Part shown: one piece after another, positions 35,675 through 44,294 of the stretch
Numbering within the stretch: position 1 is the first letter of the stretch
Layout: every line of letters begins with the position of its first letter
Program-made: the position numbers and the translations under genes
Assembly: GCA_910586555.1 (NCBI GenBank)
Contig: CAJUJY010000019.1
Location: 1 to 53,070 of the forward strand
Reading direction: 5' to 3'
Origin: an uncultured Lachnospiraceae bacterium
GTDB lineage: Bacteria; Bacillota; Clostridia; Lachnospirales; Lachnospiraceae
DNA length: 53,070 nt
Notes under the pieces: model-generated
Seen by the model: the letters and a program-made list of their open reading frames with translations, nothing else
Databases searched by the model: none
What the model was told of the DNA's origin: nothing

Positions 35675-36115
35675 TTATGCTTTGCCTATTTCAAGGGCTT
35701 TAAGCTGCATATTTTTTGATGCATTAAAGGCTGTTACATTAGCTTCATAAGAACGGCTTGCATCAATCATGTCAGTCATTTCAGTAACTGTGCTTACATT
35801 AGGGTACATAACATACCCTTTTTCATCAGCATCGGGATGGGATGGGTCGTACACAAGACGCCCCTCTGTACTTGTATCTTCAAAAATTCTTTTAATTTTA
35901 ACACCCTGGCCAACATGCCCTGTTGCATTAATCAGGGCTTCATCAAAAGAAACATAGGCTTTCTCCTGGAAAATAACTGATTTCCTCATATAAGGATTGC
36001 CGTCTGCATCCCTTGTTGTATTTACATTGGCAATATTTTGTGATATAATATCCAGTCTTGTTCTTTGTGCTGTCATACCCGTAGCACTTATATCCATAGC
36101 AGAAAAAACGCTCAT
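35675..36115 (-). CDS. flgC: Flagellar basal-body rod protein FlgC
   Basis: 146 aa, with MDISATGMTAQRTRLDIISQNIANVNT at the N-terminus (rod-type motif) and MTDMIDASRSYEANVTAFNASKNM at the C-terminus. It is a proximal rod subunit. GGAGGGG lies before the ATG. It follows flgB by 11 bases. Confidence 0.95.
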   Translation of the reverse strand: MSVFSAMDISATGMTAQRTRLDIISQNIANVNTTRDADGNPYMRKSVIFQEKAYVSFDEALINATGHVGQGVKIKRIFEDTSTEGRLVYDPSHPDADEKGYVMYPNVSTVTEMTDMIDASRSYEANVTAFNASKNMQLKALEIGKA

Positions 36116-36126
36116 AACCCCTCCTG

Positions 36127-36516
36127 TCAGCTTGTCTTCATAACACTTTTAAGCCTTGTAAACTCTTGTGAAACTGAATCAAGCATTGTGTAATATTTCA
36201 TCTGGTTTTTGGCAAGCTCAGCATTCTCTGTGTCTATATCAACATTATTGCCGTCAAGCCTGTAACTGGCTGTCCTGTAATCTGTATATGTAGTACCTGA
36301 TAATACTTCAAGATCAGCGCCTGCTACATCATCATCAAGTGAAATACCACCTGAAACCGCACCCTTAAGATATACTTCAAAATCTACATCTTTCCGCTTA
36401 TATCCAGGTGTATCTACATTAACTATGTTATTAGATATTACACCATTCCTGGTCCAGCTTGCATCTGCTGCTTTTCCAAGTACATTAATATAATTAAATG
36501 CTCCTGTTGATACCAT
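36127..36516 (-). CDS. flgB: Flagellar basal-body rod protein FlgB
   Basis: 129 aa, with VISNNIVNVDTPGYKRKDVDFE in the N-terminal half and NAELAKNQMKYYTMLDSVSQEFTRLKSVM at the end. Proximal rod subunit and first gene of the fla/che operon. GAGGAG precedes the ATG, and a promoter lies about 90 bases upstream, after codY. Confidence 0.95.
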   Translation of the reverse strand: MVSTGAFNYINVLGKAADASWTRNGVISNNIVNVDTPGYKRKDVDFEVYLKGAVSGGISLDDDVAGADLEVLSGTTYTDYRTASYRLDGNNVDIDTENAELAKNQMKYYTMLDSVSQEFTRLKSVMKTS

Positions 36517-36546
36517 ACAATTCTCCTCTCCACAATTTTATTATAC

Positions 36547-36561
36547 AAATTCCAGATTTTT
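36547..36561. promoter_or_regulatory. Weak CodY-box-like sequence in the flgB leader
   Basis: This 15-mer matches the CodY consensus AATTTTCWGAAAATT at about 10 of 15 positions and lies between the promoter and the flgB start. The match is loose. CodY represses the fla/che operon in Bacillus, and codY is the gene directly upstream here. Confidence 0.3.
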
Positions 36562-36603
36562 ACATAACTTTATCTAGTACATTTGCATAACAATACACTT
36601 CTA

Positions 36604-36632
36604 ATTATAAAGATATTGCTGTCAAATTACAA
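36604..36632 (-). promoter_or_regulatory. Sigma-A-type promoter of the fla/che operon
   Basis: On the minus strand TTGTAA and TATAAT are separated by 17 bases, and the start point would be near 36597, about 80 bases before the flgB ATG. No sigma-28 promoter is seen nearby, which agrees with an operon that itself encodes sigma-28. Confidence 0.65.
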
Positions 36633-36715
36633 GTATCTATAAAAATTTTTTTCAACTTTTCGCCGGTTTTGTAACAAATTCTTCCATTTTGTATGCCACT
36701 TATAATGTGCATAAT

Positions 36716-36756
36716 ACTATAAAAAACTGTTTAATTACATATGTTTTTCTTATAGT
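36716..36756 (-). other. AT-rich hairpin after codY
   Basis: ACTATAA-AAAAAC and GTTTTTTATAGT (minus strand) pair over thirteen bases with one bulge around a 15-base loop. It lies about 40 bases after the codY stop and before the flgB promoter. The T6 run is inside the right arm, so terminator function is possible but not clear. Confidence 0.4.
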
Positions 36757-36793
36757 TTATTACCTATTAATATGCTTTTGTAACTTATCTATA

Positions 36794-37582
36794 TTATATA
36801 TTATAATTCATATCCTGTGGCATCAGGATTTTTCCACAAAACAGGTTATTGGCTATGTGTATATTAGTACCTTTTACACCAGCAGATTTTGTTTCTATAA
36901 TGCCTGCACTTTCGCATTTTTTAAGTGCATTAACTATTACAGACCTTGTAATGCCAACCCTGTCAGCAAGCCTGCTTGTTATAAGTGTACCATCACTTGC
37001 ACCGCCAAGTTCATCAAGCACATATGCCATTGCCTGTACTTCAAGCCTTGACAATGTTTTAACAGCAGATTTTATATCCATTTCCTTCCGGTGTTCTTCT
37101 GAACATTCTTCTGACTTTGCGCTCTGCATTGCAAGGCCTATTACAGTTGTCCCATATTCTGCAAGTATTATATCATCTATTGTAAACTGTGTGCCATACC
37201 TGTATATAAATAATGTACCAAGCCTTTTTCCTGACATTATTACAGGCGCTGCCATTGCCTGGCATCTTTCTGCGTCTTCCCAGTCAAGCCCCATAGCCTG
37301 TAAACTGGCATTTTCTTTTATGGAAAGGATACCCATAAACCTTTCATGGAGTGCCCTGTCTATATAGCTTCCATGCCCAATCCCTTTAAACTGGGGGATT
37401 ATGCCAATCCCTTCCCTTTCCCAGATACCAAGGACTTTACCTTTGCGGCTTGCAAGAAGCACACAGGCTTCAAGTGCATCTGACAATACTTTACATAAAT
37501 CATTAAAATTTAATTTTTCTGTTTCCTGCTCTGTAAGCAGGCGGTTTATTTTCCTAGTCTTATCAAGTAATTCCAGGCTCAT
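36794..37582 (-). CDS. codY: Global nutritional regulator CodY
   Basis: 262 aa. An N-terminal GAF domain (about 1-155) senses branched-chain amino acids in the family, with LASRKGKVLGIW and FVDGKVL-like strands. The C-terminal winged helix-turn-helix (about 200-245) has LADRVGITRSVIVNALKKCESAG, the CodY DNA-reading helix. It represses amino-acid, motility and competence genes when nutrients are plentiful. It lies between topA and flgB, matching Bacillus synteny, although the codV-clpQY genes found there are absent. Confidence 0.94.
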   Translation of the reverse strand: MSLELLDKTRKINRLLTEQETEKLNFNDLCKVLSDALEACVLLASRKGKVLGIWEREGIGIIPQFKGIGHGSYIDRALHERFMGILSIKENASLQAMGLDWEDAERCQAMAAPVIMSGKRLGTLFIYRYGTQFTIDDIILAEYGTTVIGLAMQSAKSEECSEEHRKEMDIKSAVKTLSRLEVQAMAYVLDELGGASDGTLITSRLADRVGITRSVIVNALKKCESAGIIETKSAGVKGTNIHIANNLFCGKILMPQDMNYNI

Positions 37583-37619
37583 TGTTTTTCTCCATTATTT
37601 CTATTCTGGTATGGTATTT

Positions 37620-39704
37620 TTACTGTCCGTCTTCTGGTGTTTCTTCCTTTGCCTTAAAATAACCACACTGGTTATCCATACATACAATTTTATTGCCTTT
37701 TTCCACCATAGGCCCGCCACATTCCGGGCACTTTTTGCCATATGGTTTCTGCCATGACATAAAGTCACAGTCCGGATAAGCAAGGCAGCCGAAGTAACGC
37801 CTTCCTTTTTTAGTCTTTTTTATAACTATGTCCTGGCCACATTTAGGGCAAGGTACACCTGCTTTTTCAAAATACGGTTTTGTATTACGGCAGTCCGGGA
37901 AGCCAGGACATGCAAGGAACTTGCCATGCGGGCCGAATTTAATTACCATGTTCCTGCCACATTCTTCACATACTACATCTGTAACTTCATCTTCAATTTT
38001 AATTTCTTCAAGTTCTTTTTCTGCAATAGAAACAGCTTCATGTAAATCGGGGTAAAAGTTTTCTACAACTGTCTTCCAGCGTACAGAGCCATCTTCAACC
38101 CTGTCAAGAAGCCCTTCCAGATATGCTGTGAAATTTACATCGACAATACTTGTAAATGATTTTTTCATTATGCTGTTGACTACTTCACCAAGTTCTGTTA
38201 TATATAAATTCTTTTGTTCTTTGGCAACATAGCGCCTGTTAATTATTGTTGAAATAGTAGGTGCATATGTGCTTGGCCTTCCTATGCCAAGTTCTTCTAA
38301 TGTTTTTACTAGTGATGCCTCTGTAAAATGTGCAGGAGGCTGTGTAAAATGCTGTTTTTTCTCAAAATTCCCTGCCTTCATAATAACACCTTTAACAAGG
38401 TTTTTGGGAAGGATTTTCTTCTCAATTTTATCATCATCTGTCTGGTATACATTTAAATATCCATGAAATACAACTTTAGAAGATGCAGCAGTAAACCTGT
38501 ATTTGTCTGAGTCTATTTTTACAGATGTGGTTTCATACTTTGCAGGTGCCATCTGGCTGGCCATAAACCTTTTCCATATAAGCTGGTAAAGCCTGAAGTA
38601 ATCCCTTGATACAGAATCTTTAACCTGTGCCGGGGTTAAATCAATATATGCCGGCCTTATTGCTTCATGTGCATCTTGTATTTTTTTACTGTCTTTCTTC
38701 TTAACTGTACCACTTGTAACATATTCTTTGCCATAATTTTCTTCTATATATTTTGCTGCGCTCTTTTGTGCTTCTTCTGAAATACGTGTTGAATCTGTAC
38801 GCAGGTACGTTATAAGCCCTATTGTGCCATGCCCCTTAATATCCATGCCTTCATAAAGCCCCTGTGCAAGACGCATGGTTTTCTGTGTAGGGAAATTAAG
38901 GGTTTTAGCAGCTTCCTGCTGCAATGTGCTTGTTGTAAAAGGCAGTGGCGGCTTCTTGCTGCGCCCCGAAACCTTTACATCAGAAACTTTAAATACCCCC
39001 TCTTTTATTGCAGAAAGTATCTCTTCCATCTGGCTTTCTGATTCTATAACAGTCTTTTTAGACAGTGTACCATAAAAATCTGCTATAAGCGGTTTTTTAT
39101 CCCCAGAAGGTGTAAATTCCCCTGAAAGTGTCCAGTACTCTTTTGGAATAAATGCATTTATTTCTTCTTCCCTGTCAGCAATTATCCTTAATGCAACAGA
39201 CTGCACACGCCCTGCACTTAACCCTCTTTTTACCTTTGCCCAGAGTACTGGGCTTATCTGGTAGCCAACCATTCTGTCAAGTACCCTTCTTGCCTGCTGT
39301 GCGTTTACAAGATCCATGTCTATAGTCCTGGCATTTTTAATAGACTGCTTAACAGCATTTTTTGTAATCTCATTAAATGTTATACGGCTTGTATTTTTAT
39401 CTTCAAGTTTAAGTGCTTTGGACAAATGCCATGATATTGCTTCCCCTTCACGGTCAGGGTCAGTTGCAAGATATATTTTATCTGCTTTTTTAACTTTCTT
39501 GCGGAGTTTTGCAAGAAGCTCACCCTTGCCACGTATTGTAATATATTTAGGTTCAAAACCATTTTCAATGTCAATGCCTAGCTGGCTTTTTGGCAAATCC
39601 CTTACATGACCATTAGATGCAACTACTTCATAAGAACTTCCTAAAAATTTTTTAATAGTTGTTGCCTTCGATGGAGATTCCACAATTACAAGATTCTTTG
39701 CCAT
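37620..39704 (-). CDS. topA: DNA topoisomerase I
   Basis: 694 aa. The TOPRIM domain has VESPSKATTIKKFLG and DPDREGEAI (82-90), the catalytic tyrosine is Y300 in GLITYLRTDSTRIS, and the C-terminus has three Cys4 zinc ribbons (CEECG..., CPKCG..., CPECG...). It relaxes negative supercoils. The last ribbon is partial-looking (CMDNQCGYF). It follows dprA by 59 bases. Confidence 0.97.
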   Translation of the reverse strand: MAKNLVIVESPSKATTIKKFLGSSYEVVASNGHVRDLPKSQLGIDIENGFEPKYITIRGKGELLAKLRKKVKKADKIYLATDPDREGEAISWHLSKALKLEDKNTSRITFNEITKNAVKQSIKNARTIDMDLVNAQQARRVLDRMVGYQISPVLWAKVKRGLSAGRVQSVALRIIADREEEINAFIPKEYWTLSGEFTPSGDKKPLIADFYGTLSKKTVIESESQMEEILSAIKEGVFKVSDVKVSGRSKKPPLPFTTSTLQQEAAKTLNFPTQKTMRLAQGLYEGMDIKGHGTIGLITYLRTDSTRISEEAQKSAAKYIEENYGKEYVTSGTVKKKDSKKIQDAHEAIRPAYIDLTPAQVKDSVSRDYFRLYQLIWKRFMASQMAPAKYETTSVKIDSDKYRFTAASSKVVFHGYLNVYQTDDDKIEKKILPKNLVKGVIMKAGNFEKKQHFTQPPAHFTEASLVKTLEELGIGRPSTYAPTISTIINRRYVAKEQKNLYITELGEVVNSIMKKSFTSIVDVNFTAYLEGLLDRVEDGSVRWKTVVENFYPDLHEAVSIAEKELEEIKIEDEVTDVVCEECGRNMVIKFGPHGKFLACPGFPDCRNTKPYFEKAGVPCPKCGQDIVIKKTKKGRRYFGCLAYPDCDFMSWQKPYGKKCPECGGPMVEKGNKIVCMDNQCGYFKAKEETPEDGQ

Positions 39705-39763
39705 TACTGCTTCCTTCCTTTCAACCTGGTAATATACCTGCTGTAACCAGATGCTTTTTTATC

Positions 39764-40864
39764 TTATATTCTTAATGCATAATAATTATTACCTGCCATA
39801 ACTACAAACTGCTTTAATTCAAGTTTTGCCAGTATGCTAATTGTATGCTGTATGCTAAGTCCTGTTTTCAAAGCTATTTCTGATATATGTGCAGGTTCCA
39901 GACTTAAACTAGCATACACTATTTTTTCTGTCCTTTCAAGCATAACATCAACTTTTTTCTTACGCCCTTCTGTACTACAATCATAGAACAACCCCAGTGA
40001 ATCCATTATATCTCTTATATTTGTTACAAGTGCAGCCCCATTTTTTATAAGCTCATTACTTCCATAATATAACTTGTTGCCAATTTCTCCGGGAAAGGCA
40101 AAAACATCTTTTCCCTGTTCAATACCTGCTTCTGCTGTTATTAATGAACCACTTTTTTCTCCTGCCTCAATTACAAGTATGCCATCTGAAAGACCGCTTA
40201 TTATCCTGTTGCGCATTGGGAAATTGCCAGCAAGTGGCGGCATCCCTGGCGGATATTCCGAAATTATGCCGCCACTTTCCTGTATAAGCATATATTCTTC
40301 TATATTCTGCCTTGGATAGCATATGTCCACACCACACCCCATTACTGCAAATGTCCTTCCTCCTGCTACTGCCTGTGCTGCCCTTTGTGCGCATACATCA
40401 ACACCCCTTGCAAGCCCGCTTACTACCTGTATGCCGTTCTCTGCAAGCTGCCTTCCAATTTTACCTGCTATTACACTGCCCATATATGACACATTCCTTG
40501 CGCCAACCACCGCTACAGACTTTTTACTGTTATCTGGAAGCTTTCCTTTATAAAACAAGCTGTATGGTGCATTATATATTTCCATAAGCCGGCCAGGATA
40601 TGTATAATGCCCCTTATATGTAAATCTTATACCTTTTGCTTTTAGTTTTGCAAATTCCTTTAGTATAATTTCTTTATTTCTTCCTGAAGTTATAGATAAA
40701 ACATCTTTCCCATTTATGCCTTCTGTATTTGCAAGTGCCATATTTCCTGCATTAAATATTTCTTCCTCACAGCCAAACTTTTTAAGCAGCCTGCTTCTTT
40801 TTATATTTCCTATGCCTTTTATGCATGACAGCCAGTACACATAATGTATATGTTCCATTTCCAT
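39764..40864 (-). CDS. dprA: DNA-protecting protein DprA
   Basis: 366 aa. N-terminal helical (SAM-like) part, the Rossmann-like DprA core with VVGARNVSYMG, VVSGLARGVDVCAQRAA and VMGCGVDICYP, and a C-terminal winged-helix (DML1-like) part with ISEIALKTGLSIQHTISILAKLEL. It protects incoming single-stranded DNA and loads RecA in transformation. The gene is next to comM and topA as in many Firmicutes. GGGGGTGG precedes the ATG. Confidence 0.94.
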   Translation of the reverse strand: MEMEHIHYVYWLSCIKGIGNIKRSRLLKKFGCEEEIFNAGNMALANTEGINGKDVLSITSGRNKEIILKEFAKLKAKGIRFTYKGHYTYPGRLMEIYNAPYSLFYKGKLPDNSKKSVAVVGARNVSYMGSVIAGKIGRQLAENGIQVVSGLARGVDVCAQRAAQAVAGGRTFAVMGCGVDICYPRQNIEEYMLIQESGGIISEYPPGMPPLAGNFPMRNRIISGLSDGILVIEAGEKSGSLITAEAGIEQGKDVFAFPGEIGNKLYYGSNELIKNGAALVTNIRDIMDSLGLFYDCSTEGRKKKVDVMLERTEKIVYASLSLEPAHISEIALKTGLSIQHTISILAKLELKQFVVMAGNNYYALRI

Positions 40865-40866
40865 TG

Positions 40867-42432
40867 TTATTCCACCCCCTGTCCCCAGTATTTGCTGTTA
40901 ATGCCCCTGTAACACACAGCTTCCATAATATGTGCTTTCTCTATAAGGCTGCTGCCTTCAAGGTCTGCTATTGTACGTCCTGTTTTTAAAATCTTATGGT
41001 ATGCCCTGGCACTTAAAGATATGCTGTTTAATATATCTTTAAGCCATTCTTTTGCTTCTATGGATAATATACAGTATTTTCCTATATCCTGCGGGTTAAG
41101 GCGGGAATTAAACATAAAACTTTCATTCTTATACCTTTGCTTTTGTATATCCTGCGCTGCCTGTACACGTTTTTTTATTTCTTTTGATGTCCTGCTGTTA
41201 TTGTTTACACAGGTATCTATGCCAGAAAAGTTTACAGGGACTGTTTCAACACATATATCTATCCTGTCTAATAATGGCATGCTTATCTTCCCAAGATAAT
41301 TTTTAACCTGCAAAGGCGTACATGTACATTTCTTTTTATCTGGATAATAACCACACCTGCATGGATTCATTGCAGCCACAAGCATAAATTTTGCAGGATA
41401 ACGGCATGTACCGTCAAGCCTTGCCACATTAACATACCCATCTTCTAAGGGCTGCCTTAAAACCTCCAGTACCTGTCTTTTAAATTCTGGCAGTTCGTCC
41501 AGAAAAAGCACACCTCCTGAAGCAAGACTTATCTCCCCAGGTTTTGGATACCTGCCGCCACCTGTAAGGGCTGTCTGTGTAATTGTATGGTGTGGTGCTC
41601 TGAATGGCCTTTCTGTTATAACAGGGCTTTCCTTTGCAAGAAGCCCTGATACACTGTAAACCTTTGATATCTCCATACATTCATCAAACTGTAACCCTGG
41701 CATTATGCCAGCAATCCTTTTTGCAATCATTGTCTTGCCTGTACCTGGCGCACCTGCCATAAGGAAATTATGCATTCCTGCAACAGCAACTTCTGCTGCA
41801 CGGCACGCCATGCCCTGTCCTGATATATCTGCAAAATCTAAAATTTCACTATCTCCACCAGATAAAGGCATCTTCCCAGAATATAATATATTTTTTTCTT
41901 TATTTGCAGAAACAGGCATTTCTTCATTGTTTAAAATAGTTACTATTTCACTAAGATTTTCTGCACCTATAACGTTAATACCTTTTACAAACATTGCTTC
42001 ACTTACATTCTGTTTTGGTACTATAACATGCTTTATTCCATGTTCATAAGCAGTATAAACCATAGGAAGTACTCCTTTTACTGCCTTGGATTTCCCATCA
42101 AACCCAAGTTCCCCTATAAATACTATACTTCCAATATGCTTTTTACTAGCTGTCCCAAATGCCGCAAGTATTGCAACTGCAACCGCAAAATCATATCCTG
42201 TCCCATCCTTGTATATGCTGGCAGGCGAAATATTAATCGTAATCTTTTTAGGCGGGATTTTAAACCCGCTGTTTTTTAAGGCTATATACACGCGCTCCCT
42301 TGCTTCCTTTAACTCTGGTGACAAATGGCCCACAAGTGCAAAGCAGGGCAGCCCGTTTGATATATCAGCCTCAACATGTATTATACGGCCTTCAATTCCC
42401 TGTACCATGGCTGAATAAGCTTCACTAAACAT
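40867..42432 (-). CDS. comM: ComM/YifB Mg-chelatase-like AAA ATPase
   Basis: 521 aa. The N-terminal LonC-like part (about 1-180) has FALVGHLSPELKEARERV and INISPASIYKDGTGYDFAVA. The AAA core has GAPGTGKT (227-234) and GGVLFLDELPEF, and CRCGYYPDKKKCTC binds zinc. ComM helps branch migration of DNA in natural transformation. I start it at ATG 42432; the frame opens at GTG 42450 in front of the AAAGGA ribosome site. It is the first gene of the comM-dprA-topA-codY transcript. Confidence 0.93.
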   Translation of the reverse strand: MFSEAYSAMVQGIEGRIIHVEADISNGLPCFALVGHLSPELKEARERVYIALKNSGFKIPPKKITINISPASIYKDGTGYDFAVAVAILAAFGTASKKHIGSIVFIGELGFDGKSKAVKGVLPMVYTAYEHGIKHVIVPKQNVSEAMFVKGINVIGAENLSEIVTILNNEEMPVSANKEKNILYSGKMPLSGGDSEILDFADISGQGMACRAAEVAVAGMHNFLMAGAPGTGKTMIAKRIAGIMPGLQFDECMEISKVYSVSGLLAKESPVITERPFRAPHHTITQTALTGGGRYPKPGEISLASGGVLFLDELPEFKRQVLEVLRQPLEDGYVNVARLDGTCRYPAKFMLVAAMNPCRCGYYPDKKKCTCTPLQVKNYLGKISMPLLDRIDICVETVPVNFSGIDTCVNNNSRTSKEIKKRVQAAQDIQKQRYKNESFMFNSRLNPQDIGKYCILSIEAKEWLKDILNSISLSARAYHKILKTGRTIADLEGSSLIEKAHIMEAVCYRGINSKYWGQGVE

Positions 42433-42478
42433 AATATGTTTCCTTTCCACTCACGCAGCAGATTGCTTCCCGTTAATT

Positions 42479-42507
42479 ATAATATCACATATGTTTTATT
42501 TAATCAA
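42479..42507 (-). promoter_or_regulatory. Promoter of comM-dprA-topA-codY
   Basis: On the minus strand TTGATT and TATTAT are 17 bases apart, with an upstream TG giving an extended -10 (TGATATTAT). It lies between the nrdR terminator and comM, about 50 bases before the start. Confidence 0.65.
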
Positions 42508-42534
42508 TTCTTTAATGTATAACAGGGCATAATA

Positions 42535-42564
42535 AAATGGGCAAAGCATATGCCTTGCCCATTT
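42535..42564 (-). terminator. Intrinsic terminator of nrdR
   Basis: Thirteen base pairs (42535-42547 with 42552-42564, one G-U) close an ATAT loop on a GGGCAA core, and TATTATG follows on the minus strand. It lies 20 bases after the nrdR stop and is stable enough to end the transcript despite a modest U-tract. Confidence 0.75.
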
Positions 42565-42585
42565 CCTGGCTGGTACTTCCAGCTA

Positions 42586-43041
42586 TTAATTCCTGTCAAT
42601 AACCTTTTTGATTTCTTCCAGGAATGTATCTACATCTTTAAATTCACGGTAAATTGATGCAAACCTTACATAAGCAACTGCATCAAGTTCTTTTAACTCA
42701 TTCATTACAAGTTCACCGATATAACTGCTTGGTATTTCCCTGGCTTCCTGTTTAAACACTTCTGTTTCAACCCTGTCAACAAGCATTTCCATCTGTTCTG
42801 CTGTTACCTGGGTTTTATAACATGAGCGTAGTACACCCTGTTCAATTTTAGTCCTGTCATAAGCCTGGCGCTCCTTGCCTTTTTTTATTACCATTAGAGG
42901 AATAACCTCTACTTTTTCATAAGTAGTAAAACGCTTATTGCATTTGTCACAATGCCGCCTGCGCCTTATAGATGTATTCTCATCTGCTGGACGGGAATCA
43001 ATAACCCTTGTATCATCTGCACCGCAAAAAGGACACTTCAT
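42586..43041 (-). CDS. nrdR: Ribonucleotide reductase repressor NrdR
   Basis: 151 aa. Zinc ribbon cysteines C3/C6 (MKCPFCG) and C31/C34 (HCDKCNKRF) read DNA, followed by an ATP-cone domain with EVIPLMVIKKGKERQAYDRTKIEQGVL. It represses ribonucleotide reductase genes when dATP is high. I use ATG 43041; the earlier ATG codons at 43047 and 43059 are too close to GGTGG. It has its own promoter and a 9-bp inverted repeat in its leader. Confidence 0.95.
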   Translation of the reverse strand: MKCPFCGADDTRVIDSRPADENTSIRRRRHCDKCNKRFTTYEKVEVIPLMVIKKGKERQAYDRTKIEQGVLRSCYKTQVTAEQMEMLVDRVETEVFKQEAREIPSSYIGELVMNELKELDAVAYVRFASIYREFKDVDTFLEEIKKVIDRN

Positions 43042-43067
43042 AGCCATTCCACCTTTCATAGTCTTTA

Positions 43068-43097
43068 TGTTCTTAAATATTTAATTAATTAAGAACA
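43068..43097. repeat. 9-bp inverted repeat in the nrdR leader
   Basis: TGTTCTTAA (43068-43076) and TTAAGAACA (43089-43097) are perfect inverted arms around a 12-base AT spacer, lying at and just after the predicted nrdR start point. It could be an operator or the end structure of ymxH. It does not fit the NrdR box. Confidence 0.5.
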
Positions 43098-43102
43098 CAT
43101 TA

Positions 43103-43131
43103 ATGATAACCTATAAATATCCTTTTTGCAA
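43103..43131 (-). promoter_or_regulatory. Sigma-A-type promoter of nrdR
   Basis: TTGCAA and TATCAT on the minus strand are 17 bases apart, about 55 bases upstream of the nrdR ATG and immediately after the ymxH stop. The start point falls at the inverted repeat 43068-43097. Confidence 0.55.
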
Positions 43132-43133
43132 GC

Positions 43134-43397
43134 TTAATCAAATTTACACTTCTGTTTACATTTTTCAATATCAACATCTACAAGTATAACGTCTGTGCCT
43201 ATTCTTTTAACACATTCATAAGGTATTATATACTCATGGTCACGCCCAAGTATGCCAAATACCTTGCATGGGCCTGGAATTACCAGATTTAAGATACGCC
43301 CTGTTTTTACGTCGAAATCTACATCACATACATTGCCAAGCCTTTCCCCGTCACATATATTTATTACTTCCTTCTCACGCAGCTCACATACCCGCAT
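43134..43397 (-). CDS. ymxH: YlmC/YmxH-family PRC-barrel sporulation protein
   Basis: 87 aa. A short PRC-barrel-type beta domain with MRVCELREKEVINICDG, GNVCDVDFDVKTGRILNLVIPG and EYIIPYECVKRIGTDVILVD. Members lie next to sigG or other sporulation genes in clostridia; the biochemical role is unknown. A Cys-rich tail, KCKQKCKF, ends the protein. GGAGG precedes the ATG. It is placed between sigG and nrdR. Confidence 0.8.
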   Translation of the reverse strand: MRVCELREKEVINICDGERLGNVCDVDFDVKTGRILNLVIPGPCKVFGILGRDHEYIIPYECVKRIGTDVILVDVDIEKCKQKCKFD

Positions 43398-43447
43398 AAG
43401 ACATTCCTCCAGACAGGATTAATTCTTAATACCAGGTATATGTGCAT

Positions 43448-44224
43448 TTACCCTAAATAATTCTTCATAGAACGAAGAGCCTTCTTTTCCAGGCGGCTTA
43501 CCTGCGCCTGGGAAATATTTATTTCCTCTGCCACCTCCATCTGCGTTTTTCCTTCAAAATACCTCATATTAATAATCTTATGTTCCCTGTCAGAAAGATG
43601 GTCAATCGCTGCTTTTAATGATATCTCCTCTATCCAGTTATCTTCCTTGTTTTTTTTATCACTTATCTGGTCCATAATGTAAAGTGTATCACCGCTTTCG
43701 GCATATACTGGTTCATATAATGATACCGGGCTTTGTATTGCATCAAGTGCAAAAACAATATCTTCCGGTGCAAGTTCCAGTTTTTCTGCAATTTCTTCAA
43801 CTGTAGGCTCCTTATCACTATCTTTCATCATAAGTTCTTTGGTATAAATAGCCTTATATGCTGTATCACGTATAGAACGGCTTACCCTTATGCTGTTATT
43901 GTCACGCAGGTAACGCCTTATTTCACCGATTATCATTGGTACAGCATAAGTAGAAAATTTAACATTTAATGTTACATCAAAATGATCTATTGCCTTCATA
44001 AGCCCTATACAGCCTATCTGGAATAAATCATCAATATTTTCACCTGAACCTGAAAATCTCTGTATAATACTTAAGACAAGCCTTAAATTTCCCTTAATAA
44101 ACTGCTCCCTCGCACTTTTATCGCCTTTTTGTATTTTAACAAAAAGCTCTTTCTTCTCTTCATCTGTAAGAAGTGGTAATTTCGCTGTGTTTACACCACA
44201 GATTTCTACTTTATACATTGCCAT
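43448..44224 (-). CDS. sigG: Forespore sigma factor SigG
   Basis: 258 aa. The start MAMYKVEICGVNTAKLPLL is the SigG-specific N-terminus. Region 2 has DDLFQIGCIGLMKAIDHFD and KFSTYAVPMIIGEIRRYLRDN; region 4 has EVAEEINISQAQVSRLEKKALRSMK. It directs late forespore transcription. ATG 44224 has GGAGG six bases before it; earlier start codons do not. It follows sigE by 70 bases, with no convincing sigma-F/G promoter that I could fix by eye in the gap. Confidence 0.94.
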   Translation of the reverse strand: MAMYKVEICGVNTAKLPLLTDEEKKELFVKIQKGDKSAREQFIKGNLRLVLSIIQRFSGSGENIDDLFQIGCIGLMKAIDHFDVTLNVKFSTYAVPMIIGEIRRYLRDNNSIRVSRSIRDTAYKAIYTKELMMKDSDKEPTVEEIAEKLELAPEDIVFALDAIQSPVSLYEPVYAESGDTLYIMDQISDKKNKEDNWIEEISLKAAIDHLSDREHKIINMRYFEGKTQMEVAEEINISQAQVSRLEKKALRSMKNYLG

Positions 44225-44294
44225 TTTTATCCTCCACACTGTGATGAATACTTTTTTAGGTCTTATAAAGTAGGATTTACCATTTAATAAAATC

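Noticed and set aside
43068..43097. NrdR box in the nrdR leader
   Set aside because: The inverted repeat does not fit the NrdR consensus, so self-control by NrdR is not supported.
44225..44294. Sigma-F or sigma-G promoter before sigG
   Set aside because: A GAATA-N14-GGTAAATCC pair is present, but the -10 matches too few consensus positions to claim.
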